Shown: positions 24,723 through 37,036 of the stretch, in pieces
How the letters are laid out: every line of letters starts with the position of its first letter
Numbering within the stretch: position 1 is the stretch's first letter
Source: Pteria penguin
Taxonomy: Eukaryota > Mollusca > Bivalvia > Pterioida > Pteriidae
DNA: 64,000 nt
Direction of reading: 5' to 3'
Assembly: GCA_035048485.1 (NCBI GenBank)
Contig: CM068581.1
Coordinates: 9,127,430-9,191,429 of the forward strand
Made by a program: the position numbers and the translations under genes
The notes under the pieces: generated by a model
Told to the model about the DNA's origin: nothing
Seen by the model: the letters and a program-made list of their open reading frames with translations, nothing else
Database searches by the model: none

Positions 24723-26905
24723 GTGATATTATGCTTAGCAGAATAGTAAATTAATAATGTTATTATTTCTGGAGCGTGGACCCAAAGTATAGATCTGATC
24801 TAACTACTTGAATATTCGGTAAATTTAGATCATAAAACTTTCAAAAGAATCATAGAAACCGTTTCATTTGGATATTAAGAATCCCCACTGAGCTGAACAT
24901 TTCACTTAAAAAATACCAGTTTAAAGCATTTTTGCTCTACATCGATAAAATCACGGAAATCAGTGTCGATTCTATCGAATCAGGCATCTGGTTCCACTTT
25001 ATATCGTATTAGTGCTAATGATTGGTTTCCGTCTGCATCGATGTTGATAGTTCTGCATGATTTATCTTAGAACGAGGATACAGGTATACTGGTTTATACG
25101 GGTCCCATCGTTACTGTATGGCAAGTCATGACATCCGTATAAACATTGTATGTGTTCGTATGAAGGCTATATTTAGAGTACTGTCATGCACCGGTGCGTG
25201 GGCCTGCTGTAGCTACTTAAATTGAACTTAAATTTCTTTTTGTAATCGCGTTAGTTTGTGAGAATGAAAACGAGTGTGACGGCAAGCTATTTCGACAACA
25301 TAAAAGGTGTACCCCATACATACATACCTTCCGCACTGTTATGACATTCCCAGATCACTAGGTTGTATTTTAGCTGTCGTACTATGTTAGTGGGTGATGT
25401 CAGTTGTACAAGGATACGGGGATTTATCAATTGCTTTTTGTATGAGAAGGGCTTCAATATAGGTTTATGATTTACAGAGTGCTATCTGTTTCATATGATT
25501 ATACAGTATCTCTATTGGATTCCTTTAACATTCTCGATGTCCAGATGTTGATTTGTAAACACTAAGGACTATATGGTCATCATGGTTGTAAGTAGCATTT
25601 ATCAGTGATTGAAATATAAAAATTTAATCAGTGTTAATTATTATCCAAATTTAGATAGCAATAATGGAAATAACTTGCTTAAACTATGAGTATGTTTTAA
25701 CAGTGTGCAACAGGTAAGGTGAAAAGAAATTTAATAGCTGTATTTCATAATAGAAATTTGTAAATAAAATAAGGCCTGGTTTGTTCGAATGTACTGCAGT
25801 CACACATTATCTGGAATCATGTGAGAGATGGAAGAAAAAGAGAATCCTATTTAAAGAGTAATTTGACAAGTAAAAACAAGACAAAAGATACCTCTGAATG
25901 TCACCAATAACTTTAGACAGGGATTTATATAGAGAAGTCCCAGCTTTAGGGGAAGGTTTAATTTAGGTTGAACAAAATTTTCATCAGAAGTCCTATAAAA
26001 TATATAGGTCTCTTGTACACAGCTGTTAACTAAAAAGCAATTGCCTGCAATTAGTATAAGTGATATCGTTCACATTCATATTTCTACATATCTTTCTCTT
26101 AACTAAACACGTTGCATTTTTCATACTTTGATTTTTCATTTATTTATGTTTTTGTAGAATTTTTAAGTATAAACTTAAATTCCCAACAGAAGAAAATTCT
26201 ACATTACAACATAGGAAAATGAGATGTTAAACTTGATAGCAATGATTGACACTTCAGGTAAAATATACTTAAATGTTTGTAATAACTTATCTTAGTTTGA
26301 CTTTGTAGTTTCATGTATTATTTTTTGACAGAGAACCAGGATACATGCTCAATGATTCATGTTAATCAGAAGCATAAAAACAGAATTTAAATGGCATTTG
26401 AAGTGAAACAAAATATATATAGACTGTAAATAATTATAGAAACTTAAGAAGTAAAAAAATAAAAAGATATTATATTTTTTATGCTTTTGTGTTAGTACAT
26501 GTGGATTGTAAATGAAGGTTTGTATTCTAATACTTACAGATCTTTCAAGTTCTTTATTCTTTATGCTTGTGGCACATAAGATAGGCACAAAGTACATATA
26601 TAAACTATAGCAGGAGAGTGAGAGTGAGCATATAATATTATTTCAAAATACTATAAAAAAACAATTTATGACATGTGACACACCAGATAGACATAAGCAC
26701 ATGGGACATATAATATAAAGAATATCAATTTAAACAATAGATGGAGAGTGAGCATATGACATATGATTTGCAAAATACTTTAAGAAAACAATATATTACA
26801 TTATATATTATCATTTCTCCTTTTAGATGCTACATATTAAAATTTATCAATATTAAAGAGGTCTTTGACATTTGTTTCTTCATATAGTGGTTCATTCTTT
26901 ATTTT
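24723..26905. other. AT-rich DNA without recognised features
   Basis: No gene, tandem array or element end was recognised. The longest ORF here (26349-26597, minus, 82 codons) is rich in F, I, L and N as expected of AT-rich DNA and has no domain. Confidence 0.6.
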
Positions 26906-28600
26906 CAGCTCACCTGAGCCGAAGGCTGAAGTGGGCTATTGTGATCAATCATTGTCCGTCGTCTGTTCGTCGTTAACTTTTCACATTTTCGACTTCATCT
27001 TCAGAGCAGCTGAACAGACTTTGATGAAACTTGGTATGCATGAAGTACTCATGGTCCCCTACAAGTGTTGTTGTTTTACGTCCAGATCCGTCTACAGGTG
27101 GCGCCACCACAGGCAAAAGTAGGTCACAGAGGTTACCCTCCTTTAACAAACTTCTTCTTCAGACCAGGGGCATACAGAGACAAACCGAATGCATAGGAAT
27201 GATCTAGCGGGATGTATGAAGCAGTGTTGTTATTTTTGGTTCTGTTACAAAATAAAATTTTTGATGTTTTTTCGACATTTTTTTTGACTTAGTAATTTCA
27301 ATGCAGAAAAGTGTCATGTTTTTCAAAACTTTAATTGATAATGATGGTTTCTTATGGACTATTTTGATCATAATTATGGTAAGGAGTATTATTGTGAAAG
27401 AATTTTGTCAATATCTCAATTTTTTGATTTTTTATGAATTTTTTAAGACTTCCAAAAAAAGGGGGTGGGGTTGGGTTCAGCCATTTTTCACATTTTCAAC
27501 AAAACTGTTCGAAGGATTTTAATAAATCTTTTTAGAAATAAATCACTTATGATCCCCTTCAAATTTTGTCGTTTTCGTCCAGACCTCTTCACAGATGGTG
27601 CCACCACAGTCAAAAGTAGGTCACAAAAGAGTACCCTCCTTTGACAATCTTCTTCTTCATACTGGCTGTATACAGAGACAAACAGAATGCATAGAAATGA
27701 TTTAGAGGGATGAGTGAAGAAGTTTTGTCATTTTGGTTCCCTTCCAAAATCAAGATTTAGAAATTTTTTCAACATTTTTTGGACTTGGTGATTTCAATGC
27801 AGAAAAGTGTCATATTTCCTAGTTAATTGCTAATGATGATTTCTTATAGACTATTTTGATCATAATTATGGTAAGGAATGTTATTCTGAAAGAATTTTTT
27901 CAATTATTTATATCTCAATTTTTGGATTTATTATGAATTTTTTAAGACTTCCAAATGAGGGTGTATAGGGACAATTCTTCACATTTTTAAATTCTGCTGT
28001 TATACCACTTGAAAGATTTTAATGAAACATGGTTTACATGAAGTACTATAGGTCCTCTATCAATATTTTTACATTTCATCCAAATTGGTCAGCAGCTGGT
28101 GCCACTATGTCTAATAAATAGGTCTCACAATGGTACATATACCACTTGGTAATTAAAATATGGAGAGTAGCAGTTCAAATCCAGCTGTGGTCAAAATTTT
28201 TTTTCTTTTCTTTATACATGTAAATAAGTTTTTAGATGTTTCTTAACACTCAACATATGAAATTAGGCCATTTTAAGTTGGATCTGGACAATATTTGAAA
28301 CAATTGTTGATCATGATCCAGACTTGAAATCAGCCAACGAAAGGCCCCACCTAAAGAAAATGACTAAGTTGTTGCCCTGAATGACATCTTACAGAGACAA
28401 ACCAAATGCTTAATATCAAAATCACCTGAATGGATGTGCAAAAAATTGTTGTTGTTTTTTATTCTGGTCTGAAATAAAACTTGACATATTTTTAACATTT
28501 GTGTTGACTTAGTCACAGTAATGCAAAAATAAATAACTTCTTCCTTCCTGCATGACTGATAATCTAGGTGAGTGATATAGGCCCACTTGGGCCTCTTGTT
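26906..28600 (+). mobile_element. Family 1 rolling-circle-like element, copy 1A (about 500-bp core)
   Basis: Starts with CAGCTCACCTGAGC and ends with GGTGAGTGATATAGGCCC, the palindrome GGCCCACTTGGGCC and TCTTGTT. The 5' AGCTCACCTGAGC is complementary to the AGGTGAG near the 3' end (subterminal inverted repeats). A TCCGTCGTC tract follows the 5' arm. The core is a tandem of about three copies with a period near 497 bp (landmark CGTCCAGA at 27079 and 27576; third, more diverged, near 28076). No protein is encoded; ORFs at 26865-27122 and 27301-27522 are inside repeat. The architecture is that of Pearl/HINE elements, which are thought to be moved by Helitron/Helentron enzymes encoded elsewhere; that assignment is inference from structure. 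Confidence 0.82.
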
Positions 28601-30535
28601 TTTTATGTATGTTTGGTAATTACCAGTAGTTCCTTATTTTCATTAAACTTGGGAACTTGATTTCAAATTTGTCTGTTTAACTGTTTTCCAGCTGATAAAT
28701 TTGAGCTGCTTGATATGGTAGAGGACACTTTCTATGCTTTGACCAAACTTTTTGGTGGGATGAGCTGTTTTGACCTAACATGGTAGAGGTCACTTTTTAG
28801 GTTTTCATAGAGCTTTTAGGGGGCGGGATAGTCACATTATCGAGATCAGGGTGGTCAAAGCTGACCCACAGTACTCCTCACACAAGTGCACGTTTGTTTG
28901 TACTCCATGATTTATGTGTGCTGCGAGTTTATGAGACAGACCGTTGTAATGTTTTGTTGTATTATGGATAGTACATGTACACTTGAAATTCTTAACTAAT
29001 TATTTCACTAAATCAGTTATGGTTAAAGGCGTTATGTTTAAAAACAATATTTTTGCAATTTTACTTTGTTGTGAGTAGGAGTTTGTTTTTTATTTGCCCA
29101 TGTTTTAGATGTAAATGACCCGTCTTTATTGTGTAATGGTCAATGGGCTTGACAGAGCTCATGGTATTTTATCCTTGAATACCAATTTTTGAATCAGAAT
29201 CATTCTCCTTGTTTACTTCATGATGGTATATGAACTTGCATTATGCATTGGCTGTGTTTTCTTTATCATTGTGTTCTATAGTCATAATTCATAATGAGAT
29301 GATTTCTAAAGATTTTATACCAAGCATGTCAATAATACAACTTTTAGACTGACAGATGCTAAATTATTTTGATGTCAATATCAGTCAATTATCTATAAAT
29401 TCCACAATGGTCAATACCGATAATCTAGATATATTCAATGCTATTTGAAATTGGAGTAACTAAGGTTAATGAAATCCCAAAATTATCATACAATCAGGAA
29501 CATTTATTCCACGTGGAATTACTGATGGAAATAAACCGAGATGTTAGGCCAGATAGCATTTTCTACTTTGATCCTTTCTGTATGATGATTGCACATGCCA
29601 CAGAAAATAGTCGCAATTATGACATATTTTATAGTCGTGTGATTATACTGACATTTGTTCAAAATGTCAAGGGACCGGACCGACGCGGAACTTTCTAGCA
29701 GACGTCCTTCACGTAGTACAGAAGACTGGATCCCAGTCCAGTACCAGGGGTGATGGATTATTCGGGCTTGTAGTGATTAATACATCAATTGACTACACCA
29801 TAAAAAGAAGGGCTTTCTTCTCATTGATTTGTCGTCACTCTTAGCTTAGAATCTTTCAGATATTGGATACTCATCAGAATACAATGACGGCTATGTGTGA
29901 TACCGCTTTACCTTAATTGATCACGTACACGCGATCGTAGTGTGGTTTTCATGGTTTTTATGAATATTTCGCCACGGTATGCAAATATCCGTCGTTACTT
30001 TTATGAAACTTGTGTTGATAACATTTTGTATGACAAGTGTGTGTTTGATTGTTTCTTAATTTCCGTGTCTTTTCTCATAGTCGACGTAGATACTGTTCCG
30101 TACGAAATTTACACTTACGGGCTAGGATTTGAATAAAATGCTATTTTATTAGATCAAGTAAATTATGGGGAGAAATTTAGAGTATAATTGCTTTTTATTC
30201 CAATCGCGCAACTATTTTTTTAACCGAAGTATGTTATAACACGGTGAAGTGTTCGTCCGCTAGTTCGTTTGTGTCCGATCAGCATTTCTAATAGATGCCT
30301 CACTTCAATTATTTAACGGCCGTTCAACAAACTTCGTGCATTTATTTCGTTTGCGAAGAAAACCCGATAGATTTTTTTGAGACAGGTAGAAATGATACAT
30401 TGCTATGAGTGTGATCTTTATTGCCAAATTTGTGATTTTCTTAACTGAGTGAAAAGAATAGCTCTACTGTATCCTCCTCTGTGGGTTAGGAAGTGAATGG
30501 CTCTTCTGTACTATGAAATACTTTTTATTTGTGGG
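28601..30535. other. Intergenic DNA with unassigned short ORFs
   Basis: No recognised element. An 86-codon ORF at 29438-29698 (+) begins MLFEIGVTKVNEIPKL and has mixed composition, but no domain, splice context or homologue could be recognised. A 64-codon ORF at 29942-30136 (+) is likewise unassigned. Neither is called a gene. Confidence 0.5.
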
Positions 30536-30539
30536 GATC

Positions 30540-30600
30540 TAATTTTCGTGGTTTTCGTGGATGGCTGCACCCACGAATTTACGAACCCACGAACTGTAAA
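30540..30600. repeat. Short CACGAA/TTCGTGG-rich inverted motif
   Basis: TTTCGTGGTTTTCGTGG is followed by CACCCACGAATTTACGAACC and CACGAAC, so the two halves are partly complementary. This resembles short fold-back dispersed repeats, but no second copy lies in the window. Confidence 0.35.
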
Positions 30601-31199
30601 TACCTCCGAACCATTGTAGTAAAGAGAAATAGATAGATATGTACTTCATTCATGATAACATAAACTGATATGGAATAAAATACATTGTTCGGTAAAAGCT
30701 TTCTAAACCTAGACATCTAAAATAGTTAAAACACTAGAATCCAATGACACCGTCAATCACTTCAGTATCGAGTGCAAATTTTGCTCTGATTTCATCATTA
30801 TAATTTGCACAAGATCCTCTTCTACACTTCTGTGATGTTTTTAAGATGTTATTGGCAGAATCGTTTGCAGACATGGTAGCAACTGCATCCCTAGTAGAAT
30901 CAGTTTCTGCAATCACGGTTACGGGGTCTGGTAGCCCTGGTGCCACAGGCTTTCGTAGCTTTACGCTACCTTTGTTTAGCCACCGCTGGTATATACATGT
31001 AGTCCGAGACGGTAATTATTTTGTTTCGCTCAAGGCATAGTGACACGTTACTTTGATCGCTATGTAGTGATTACATTTTCCCGTTTCATTTGGAAAATCG
31101 GATCATATAGGACTTCCCGCTACTATCTTTCCTATCGTCAGTGAAAAAAAAAAATGCCGAGAAGAAGCCGGTCCCGTTCTATCTATTAGTATCTTTGAC

Positions 31200-32180
31200 G
31201 TGGAGTTAGGGAAACTTCGTGACAGAGAGTGCGATGACGGTGTTGTAGACATGATAGAAATATTTGGATGTTTCAGAGTTGTAAGTCTTCCATCCATAGA
31301 AACCTTTACAAGACTATCCCAAAACTTCCAGTCTCCCAAGTCCAAATTGGTCTATATTAGAATCCGAGCAGGTGATGGATTCCTACTGTACGGTGACACC
31401 GGCAACAACAATCGCAGAATAATTATATATGCAACATACAGTAATCTTTGGAAATTGTGTGCCGCCCAAACTGTTTTAGTAGTGAAACATTTTATTCATA
31501 TTCGGTATTCTTTACCAAGTTTACACCATCCCAGCTAGCATCGATGGAGTTTGCAATCCCTTAGCGTTTGCTCTCCTTCCAAACAAGACTGGAGAGACAT
31601 ATACACGATTTTTATATCTCTTAATCTCTTAAATGTCGCAATCCGTGATAGAAGATCCGCGCTGAATCCGGAAGTTTGGATGATTGACTTCGAGACAGCT
31701 AGCAAATATACTTTTCATTCAAAGAAATGTGCGTGGATGTTTATTTCAATTTATTTATTTATTTATTTTTATACACAGGCCTTTGGAGGAAGGTACAAGA
31801 ATGTGGACTAGTTGTTCAATTTCCTGATAATCCTCATCTAAAATGTTCGGAACATTGTGCATCAGTCCTTCTTCTAGTACCACAATAAAGTATTGAATAT
31901 ATCTGGGTAAATGCAATGGAAGGCAATGACAACAACAGTCAGCCCGTCATCAAATTCAAGGACAATTTTACAGAAACTTTGATCGAGGAACGTTTCGATG
32001 ACTGGAATAATTTAGACAATGACGGGACCAGAACTAAAACGTAGCCGAAGGTTGGCAAAACACACTGAAGCGTATGTGTAATCATCCGCATCCCAATATA
32101 TTCGCTTTCTTCAAAATTACTCGGAGAGAACAAGCGAAAAACAAAGCAAGAATGTCATTCAACTCAAAATACGTGTTCAG
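31200..32180 (+). pseudogene. Mutator-like (MULE) transposase pseudogene
   Basis: Pieces of one MULE-type transposase appear in order but in changing frames: FLLYGDTGNNNRR (from 31380), NLWKLCAAQT (about 31443-31472), YQVYTI (31513-31530), PLAFALLPNKT (from 31558), NPEVWMIDFETA (from 31665), LWRKVQECGL (from 31782), EGWQNTLKRM (from 32047) and HPHPNIFAFFK with RREQAKNKARM up to about 32178. In MULE transposases (DDE fold) the IDFE aspartate and the glutamate of the EGWHN-type motif are catalytic; both are still visible, but H of EGWHN is Q. The first aspartate, normally in a DGTF motif just before YQ-YTI, is not visible (SETF is seen). There are at least four frameshifts, in-frame stops, and an ATTT microsatellite (31748-31770) where a conserved C-x2-H region is expected. 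No flanking long inverted repeats were found. The function is lost. The 112-codon ORF at 31200-31538 and the ORF at 31551-31811 are parts of it; minus-strand ORFs at 31103-31345 and 31939-32133 are shadows. Confidence 0.87.
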
Positions 32181-32944
32181 TGGCAAGCGATCGATGTTTT
32201 GGAATACACCGATTCCTAACTGTTACTTTTGATTAGAAAATTCAACATAAGGTGGACTGTAATGACTAACTGTTCGATGAAATCATGAATCACATATTAT
32301 TATGAGATTTGATGTAATGAAAATGTATTTCAAGTTAAATTTATAAGGTGAATATTGTATTTTGTATATGTATTTATAATTATTTAAAGTTTGTTGATAT
32401 TTACGCAGTGTTTATGTATGCTTGTAATTAATGTGATATATAAAACCTCATACTGTTTTATGATGTATTTTATTTTTATAAATGAATAAATACATGCACC
32501 ATGCCCAAGATATTTTTGGTTATTCTTTTAAATGTACTAGTATATACATGCACCTGTAAGATACTTTGATATGGCTACAGTTTTGATAGTAATTAATGCC
32601 TATTCTTTTCCAATGTACACCTATTCCTGTCCTTACCTTAGCATACAAAACTCCAAATTGTTGACTGAGTGGGAAAACACACTCTGGCATCCTGAGGGGA
32701 AGCGGTTTAAATCCCCTAAAAGCAAAATTTTCTTATTGATCATTTTGCAACAAGACAAACCAAAAATGTTTTACAGCACTCAATATGTTAAGTAAGTCTA
32801 AAAAATTTGGGAAAAAAGAATTCTGACTTTCATTAAAGTATTCATATTTTTCACATAGTTTGGTTTCGGCTTGATTTATTCATTGTAGTGGAGCAACTTT
32901 ACAGCCTTTTGTCAGTTGTCAAAAACATAATAAGCAAGAAAATA
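32181..32944. other. AT-rich DNA downstream of the MULE relic
   Basis: No gene recognised. The 74-codon ORF at 32571-32795 contains GGTTTAAATCCCC-like sequence that also fits an old family 1 core fragment leading into the 3' end at 33035. Confidence 0.45.
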
Positions 32945-33035
32945 TGTATCTTCAAATTTCATCAAGCAGTCATTTATTTGTGAAATAGCAAATTATGCAC
33001 AGGGGAGCAACATAGACCGAACTGAGCCTCTTGTT
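32945..33035 (+). mobile_element. Family 1 element, 3'-end fragment 1F
   Basis: CATTTATTTGTGAAATAGCA, GCAAATTATGCACAGG, GGAGCAACATAGACC and GAGCCTCTTGTT follow the 3' arm of the copies ending at 36442 and 49661. The GGCCC palindrome is decayed (GACCGAACTGAGCC). Confidence 0.6.
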
Positions 33036-33529
33036 TTGTTTTGTTAAGTATGATACAGTATTTTATTTTCAAGATTTCATTGCAAAACAATGAGAATGCA
33101 AGATTTTCTCGTTGATATCAGAAGTACATGTTGTAACATATTTGTAATGAAATGGTTTGAAATAAATATTTGAATATGTTTATTTATTTATTCGTGTGTC
33201 CTGTGGTATTGTGCGGGCTTGCAATTGCTAGTGTCTCCCCTGAATATTCTAATTAAGAAGGGAAAGTGTATTGGGTCTCTCCGTAATACACAGTCATTTG
33301 TCCTTGGAGTATCTGACGTAGAGTAACTGTGACCATAACCAAACATATGGAAACCAGTGTAAAACTAGGAGAAATGAAGGAACAAAAATAATGCTATCAC
33401 GGGAGTTCTTAAACGTCTCAATAGTTATGACGTCAGGTACTTATTCAAATGGGAAATAAAGCTGTATCAAGAAAATCACGCATTGGGTCTTCAGTAGTGC
33501 TGAATGTCATTCATTACCTTATTCATTTT

Positions 33530-34096
33530 TTAGTCCCCCAGCAGCATCGCCGAAGGGGACTATAGGTTTGCAGTCCGTCCGTCCGTCCGTCTGTCCGTCA
33601 GTCCGTCGGTCCGTCAGTCACACACACTTTTTCCGGACTTTTTTTTCTAAACGCTTGTAGATATTCATCCAATTTTTGGTGTTTGAGTATACCACCATGA
33701 GTTACAGATCAAGTTCGAGTTACGTTTCGGTCCACTGATTTTTGACGGAATTACGGCCCTTGGAATTAGAAAATTTCTTTAAAATGGCAGTTTTCCGGAC
33801 TTTTTTCTAAACGCTTGTAGATATTCATCCAATTTTTGGTGTTTGAGTATACCACCATGAGTTACAGATCAAGTTCGAGTTACGTTTCGGTCCACTGATT
33901 TTTGACGGCCATTGGAATTAGAAAAATTCTTTAAAGGTTGTGATCAAATACTTAACTTGCTGGCAGCCTGAAAGACAGTATGTTGTGTGTGTGTAGGTGT
34001 GTGTGTGTGGTTGTGTGTGTGTTTTGGGGGTCTTAGTTTTCCATTTGCCGGTAGGGGACTTAGTATTGCCTAAGCAATACTTTCAGAATGCTTGTT
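33530..34096 (+). mobile_element. Family 3 rolling-circle-like element, copy 3A
   Basis: Starts TTAGTCCCCCAGCAGCATCG with a local hairpin (AGTCCCC against GGGGACT), then a GTCCGTCCGTCCGTCTGTCC microsatellite at about 33573-33618. The core is a tandem of about 160 bp (TTTTCCGGACTTTTT at about 33629 and 33790; the second copy is shortened). After a TG-rich tract it ends with GCCGGTAGGGGACTTAG, the hairpin ATTGCCTAAGCAAT and CTTGTT. The 3' GGTAGGGGACT is complementary to the 5' arm. No coding capacity. Confidence 0.85.
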
Positions 34097-34935
34097 CAAA
34101 TAGTTATACAGGACTGAGACATATGTTAGAAAGTTAGCTCTCCTCATTGTATTAGCTATCCTCTGAGATATAAATGTTTAATGATGTCGTTGCTTGGTAT
34201 TTCATAGTACTTCATATCACATTTTACCGTTATAGGTGATGTGTAGTGATCCAGAGCATGCACACGTCTTGTACATTTGATTAATCTGACTTCAGTGGTA
34301 TATCGGTTACATTGTGGCTTATAGAAATACTGAGCCATAGCAACTCCTGATACTTTAAAGTGTTAATGATTAACTAGCATCTTTAAAAGTATTACACTTG
34401 AGAATTGACAGAAATCATTATATATGCTTTATATGTAATATTAACGAAATTGTCAATATCAGTCACGTAAAAGAGACCGCTCTATTGCTAGATACTATAG
34501 AATGCGATCAAATTATTTAAAATAATAAAAAAAAAACCTTTAATGCAGTCACACGATGTTATTGTCCTGCGAAAACTTTGTAATTTTATCAAATGTTTTT
34601 TTCGTAGCTTAGCTCCTCCTGCTTGATACGTTGTAAATCCTTGTAATATGTTTATAATTATTTATACAGATACGCTTTTTCATATTAAAGATATATATAT
34701 GTATATTTTTCTCGATACAATTGTTTTCACCGCTTTATGAGAACAAAGAATCTTAGAATTGTTGTCTCATTTCACAACCCCGAATTCTGTGACAGTTTAA
34801 AATTAAAATGGTCGTCTACTTTTATTTTAGACAAAAAAAAAATATCCAATAGTAAATTTCAGTAATTCATTTTGGTTTGTTCTACATAGTTATATCCATT
34901 GATCAAAGATTATTTTATCAATTTACAATTATGAT
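34097..34935. other. AT-rich DNA without recognised features
   Basis: No gene or element ends seen. A 60-codon minus-strand ORF at 34156-34338 is unassigned. Confidence 0.55.
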
Positions 34936-35160
34936 CCCTTTCGCTGTTACTGCAGGACTAACATTTTGATTGGCAAAAGATAACCATTCCCATAAAAATT
35001 TGGATTTTATAATAAAAACTTGATTGTCTCTGACGTCATATTGCGGGAACAGCAATCATTTTGTCAATCATGAAGTATAACGCTCAACTATGACTACACT
35101 TCATATTGGAAGAAGAAGAAGAAGAAGCAAAACATTAGTCCCGCAGTAACGTCGAAAGGG
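34936..35160. mobile_element. MITE-like element with 33-bp terminal inverted repeats
   Basis: The left arm starts CCCTTTCGCTGTTACTGC and continues GGACTAA to 34968. The right arm, read on the minus strand from 35160, starts CCCTTTCGACGTTACTGC and continues GGACTAA. 28 of 33 positions match. The 225-bp length and lack of any ORF fit a non-autonomous DNA transposon. A GAA run lies just inside the right arm. Flanks (ATGAT on the left, TGTAT on the right) show no convincing target duplication, so the superfamily is unknown. Confidence 0.8.
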
Positions 35161-35340
35161 TGTATAGGCTATTAGAGCAAATTAAACTTTCGGTTTTAAG
35201 TTGTAATGCCATTTTGGTAGGACGTATAAAATAACAGTATTGATTACTCCTCATAGATTATTCTTCACAGAAAGTGACTTGTCTCTTTTAAAATTTCCTT
35301 TTAATTAACTGTAATCCAAGATAAAAGGCGTGGTCATTTT

Positions 35341-36442
35341 TTAGCTCACCTGAGCCAAAGGCTGAAGTAAGCTATTGTCATAGTACGCCGCCCGTCGTTC
35401 GGCATAAACTTTTCACATATTGGATTTCTACCCCTGCAACCGCTCCACAGAATTTCACCAAACCGTACAGGAAGTAAGTACTCAAGATCTCTTACCAAGT
35501 TTGTGTTTATTGACCCATTCTTTAATACAAGATGGCCGCCATTGGCTCTGTTTTGTTGACACATTTTGGACTTCTCTGCAACCGCTTTACAGAATTTCAC
35601 CAAACCTTATAGGAATTCAGTGATCAAAGTCCTCTACCAAGTGTTTTCGACCCGATCCATAATCCAAGATGGCCGCCATAGGCTCTGATCGGTTGACACA
35701 TTTTCGACTTTTTCTCCAAGACTACGTCATGAAATCCCACCAGACGTTACAAGCAGTAAGTAATCAAGGTTCTCTATCAATTTTTTGTTTTTCGACCCGA
35801 TCCATTATCCAAGATGGTCGCTAAGGGCTCTGATTGGTTGACACATTTTCGACTTCTCCTTGTTGACTGCTTCGCAGATTTCTGCCAAACCTTGTAGGAA
35901 TTAAGTACTCATGATCCTCTACCAAAATGTATCTCTGGACCTGATCTATCATCCCAGATGGCCACCAAGGGCTCTGATTGGCTGACACATTTTCACCTTT
36001 TCATTAACAACGCGACAGAATTTCACCAAATTATACAAGATGTAAGTATTCAAGGTCCTCTACCAAAACTGTATCTTTCGACCAGATCTATCATCCAAGA
36101 TGTCTGCCAAGGGCCTTGATTGGCGGACACATTTTTGAATTGCTTAAAGCAGCTACTGCACAGGATATTACCAGACTTTACAGGAAGTAAGTTATCAAGG
36201 TACCATACCAAAATTGTATCTTTTGACCCAATATTTCATTCAAGATGGTTGCCAAGAGGTATGATTGGCTGCCATATTTTTCGATTTCATTTCATTAACC
36301 GCTTCACAGAATCATAGAATTTCACCTAATCCTATAGAAAGTAAGTATTGAGAGTCTTCTACCAAAACATCAGCTGTCATTTGCTTGTGAATAAGCAAAT
36401 TGTGTTCAGGTGAGCTATATAGGCCCAAGTGGGCCTCTTGTT
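35341..36442 (+). mobile_element. Family 1 rolling-circle-like element, copy 1B (about 142-bp core)
   Basis: Starts TTAGCTCACCTGAGCC, with a short CCGCCCGTCG tract. The core repeats about six to seven times with spacings of 139 to 145 bp: the GGTTGACACATTTTCGAC-type landmark lies near 35553, 35692, 35836, 35981, 36122 and 36266. It ends TTCAGGTGAGCTATATAGG, the palindrome GGCCCAAGTGGGCC and TCTTGTT. Subterminal arms AGCTCACCTGA and TCAGGTGAGCT are exact complements. ORFs at 35346-35603 (-), 35420-35623 (+) and 36120-36317 (+) are core repeat, not genes. Confidence 0.88.
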
Positions 36443-37036
36443 TAAGAATACATTTTTGTGATCTTATGTCCATTTTCTCCACCTATTAGTGGCGACTTAA
36501 TTGAAAGTGTAGAGGGTGCCTGTTGATAATTTTCATACATTAAACATAAGAATTAAAATGAAGTGAAGTTATAGGGTGTCATCGAAATGTATGGGATATA
36601 TATATGACCCTAATATAGCTTTTTTGCTACTATGCACGTGTCTTGTATATTGTATGTTACCTACTAACGTACTTCTGCTGATGATTATGATTAGGGGTTA
36701 TACCTCATGTACTGTAATAGTAAAGTTTAAAGACATTGCAACTTAATGACATAAACAATATGACAGCTGTGAATATTTGTAAATTCTAGCCAGACTTTTT
36801 AATTCATATTTGCAGTGAGTTTGACTAAAACTTCTAATCACATTTGCTATTTGTAAAGCATACCATATACAAATACTATTACTTTGCGGGCGTGTCTTGA
36901 CGTTATTGTACTTGGGATATTCGGTATTCAGTATTATTCTATAAATATATCAGTAGTGCATGTATTGAGTTTGATTTCAAACCTGGTTATACAATTAATC
37001 GTATTGAATGATAGTGTTCAGCAGGTCCCGCCTCGG
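36443..37036. other. AT-rich spacer
   Basis: No recognised feature between element 1B and the 46-bp minisatellite. The ORF starting at 36884 runs into the minisatellite and is not supported. Confidence 0.55.

Noticed and set aside
28561..28600. Hairpin plus T run as a transcription terminator
   Set aside because: The GGCCCACTTGGGCC hairpin recurs at every family 1 3' end and is part of the transposable element.
29438..29698. 86-codon ORF with ordinary amino-acid composition
   Set aside because: No recognisable domain, no neighbouring exon and no splice pattern; it could be chance in AT-rich DNA, so it was not called.
30734..31040. Overlapping ORFs on both strands (30734-30946 minus, 30846-31040 plus)
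   Set aside because: The minus ORF has protein-like text, including a NYNDEIRAKFA segment, but no family could be assigned, and opposite ORFs overlap without other support.
33530..34096. CACACA/TGTGTG and GTCC runs as independent microsatellites
   Set aside because: They occur at the same places in both family 3 copies and belong to the element.
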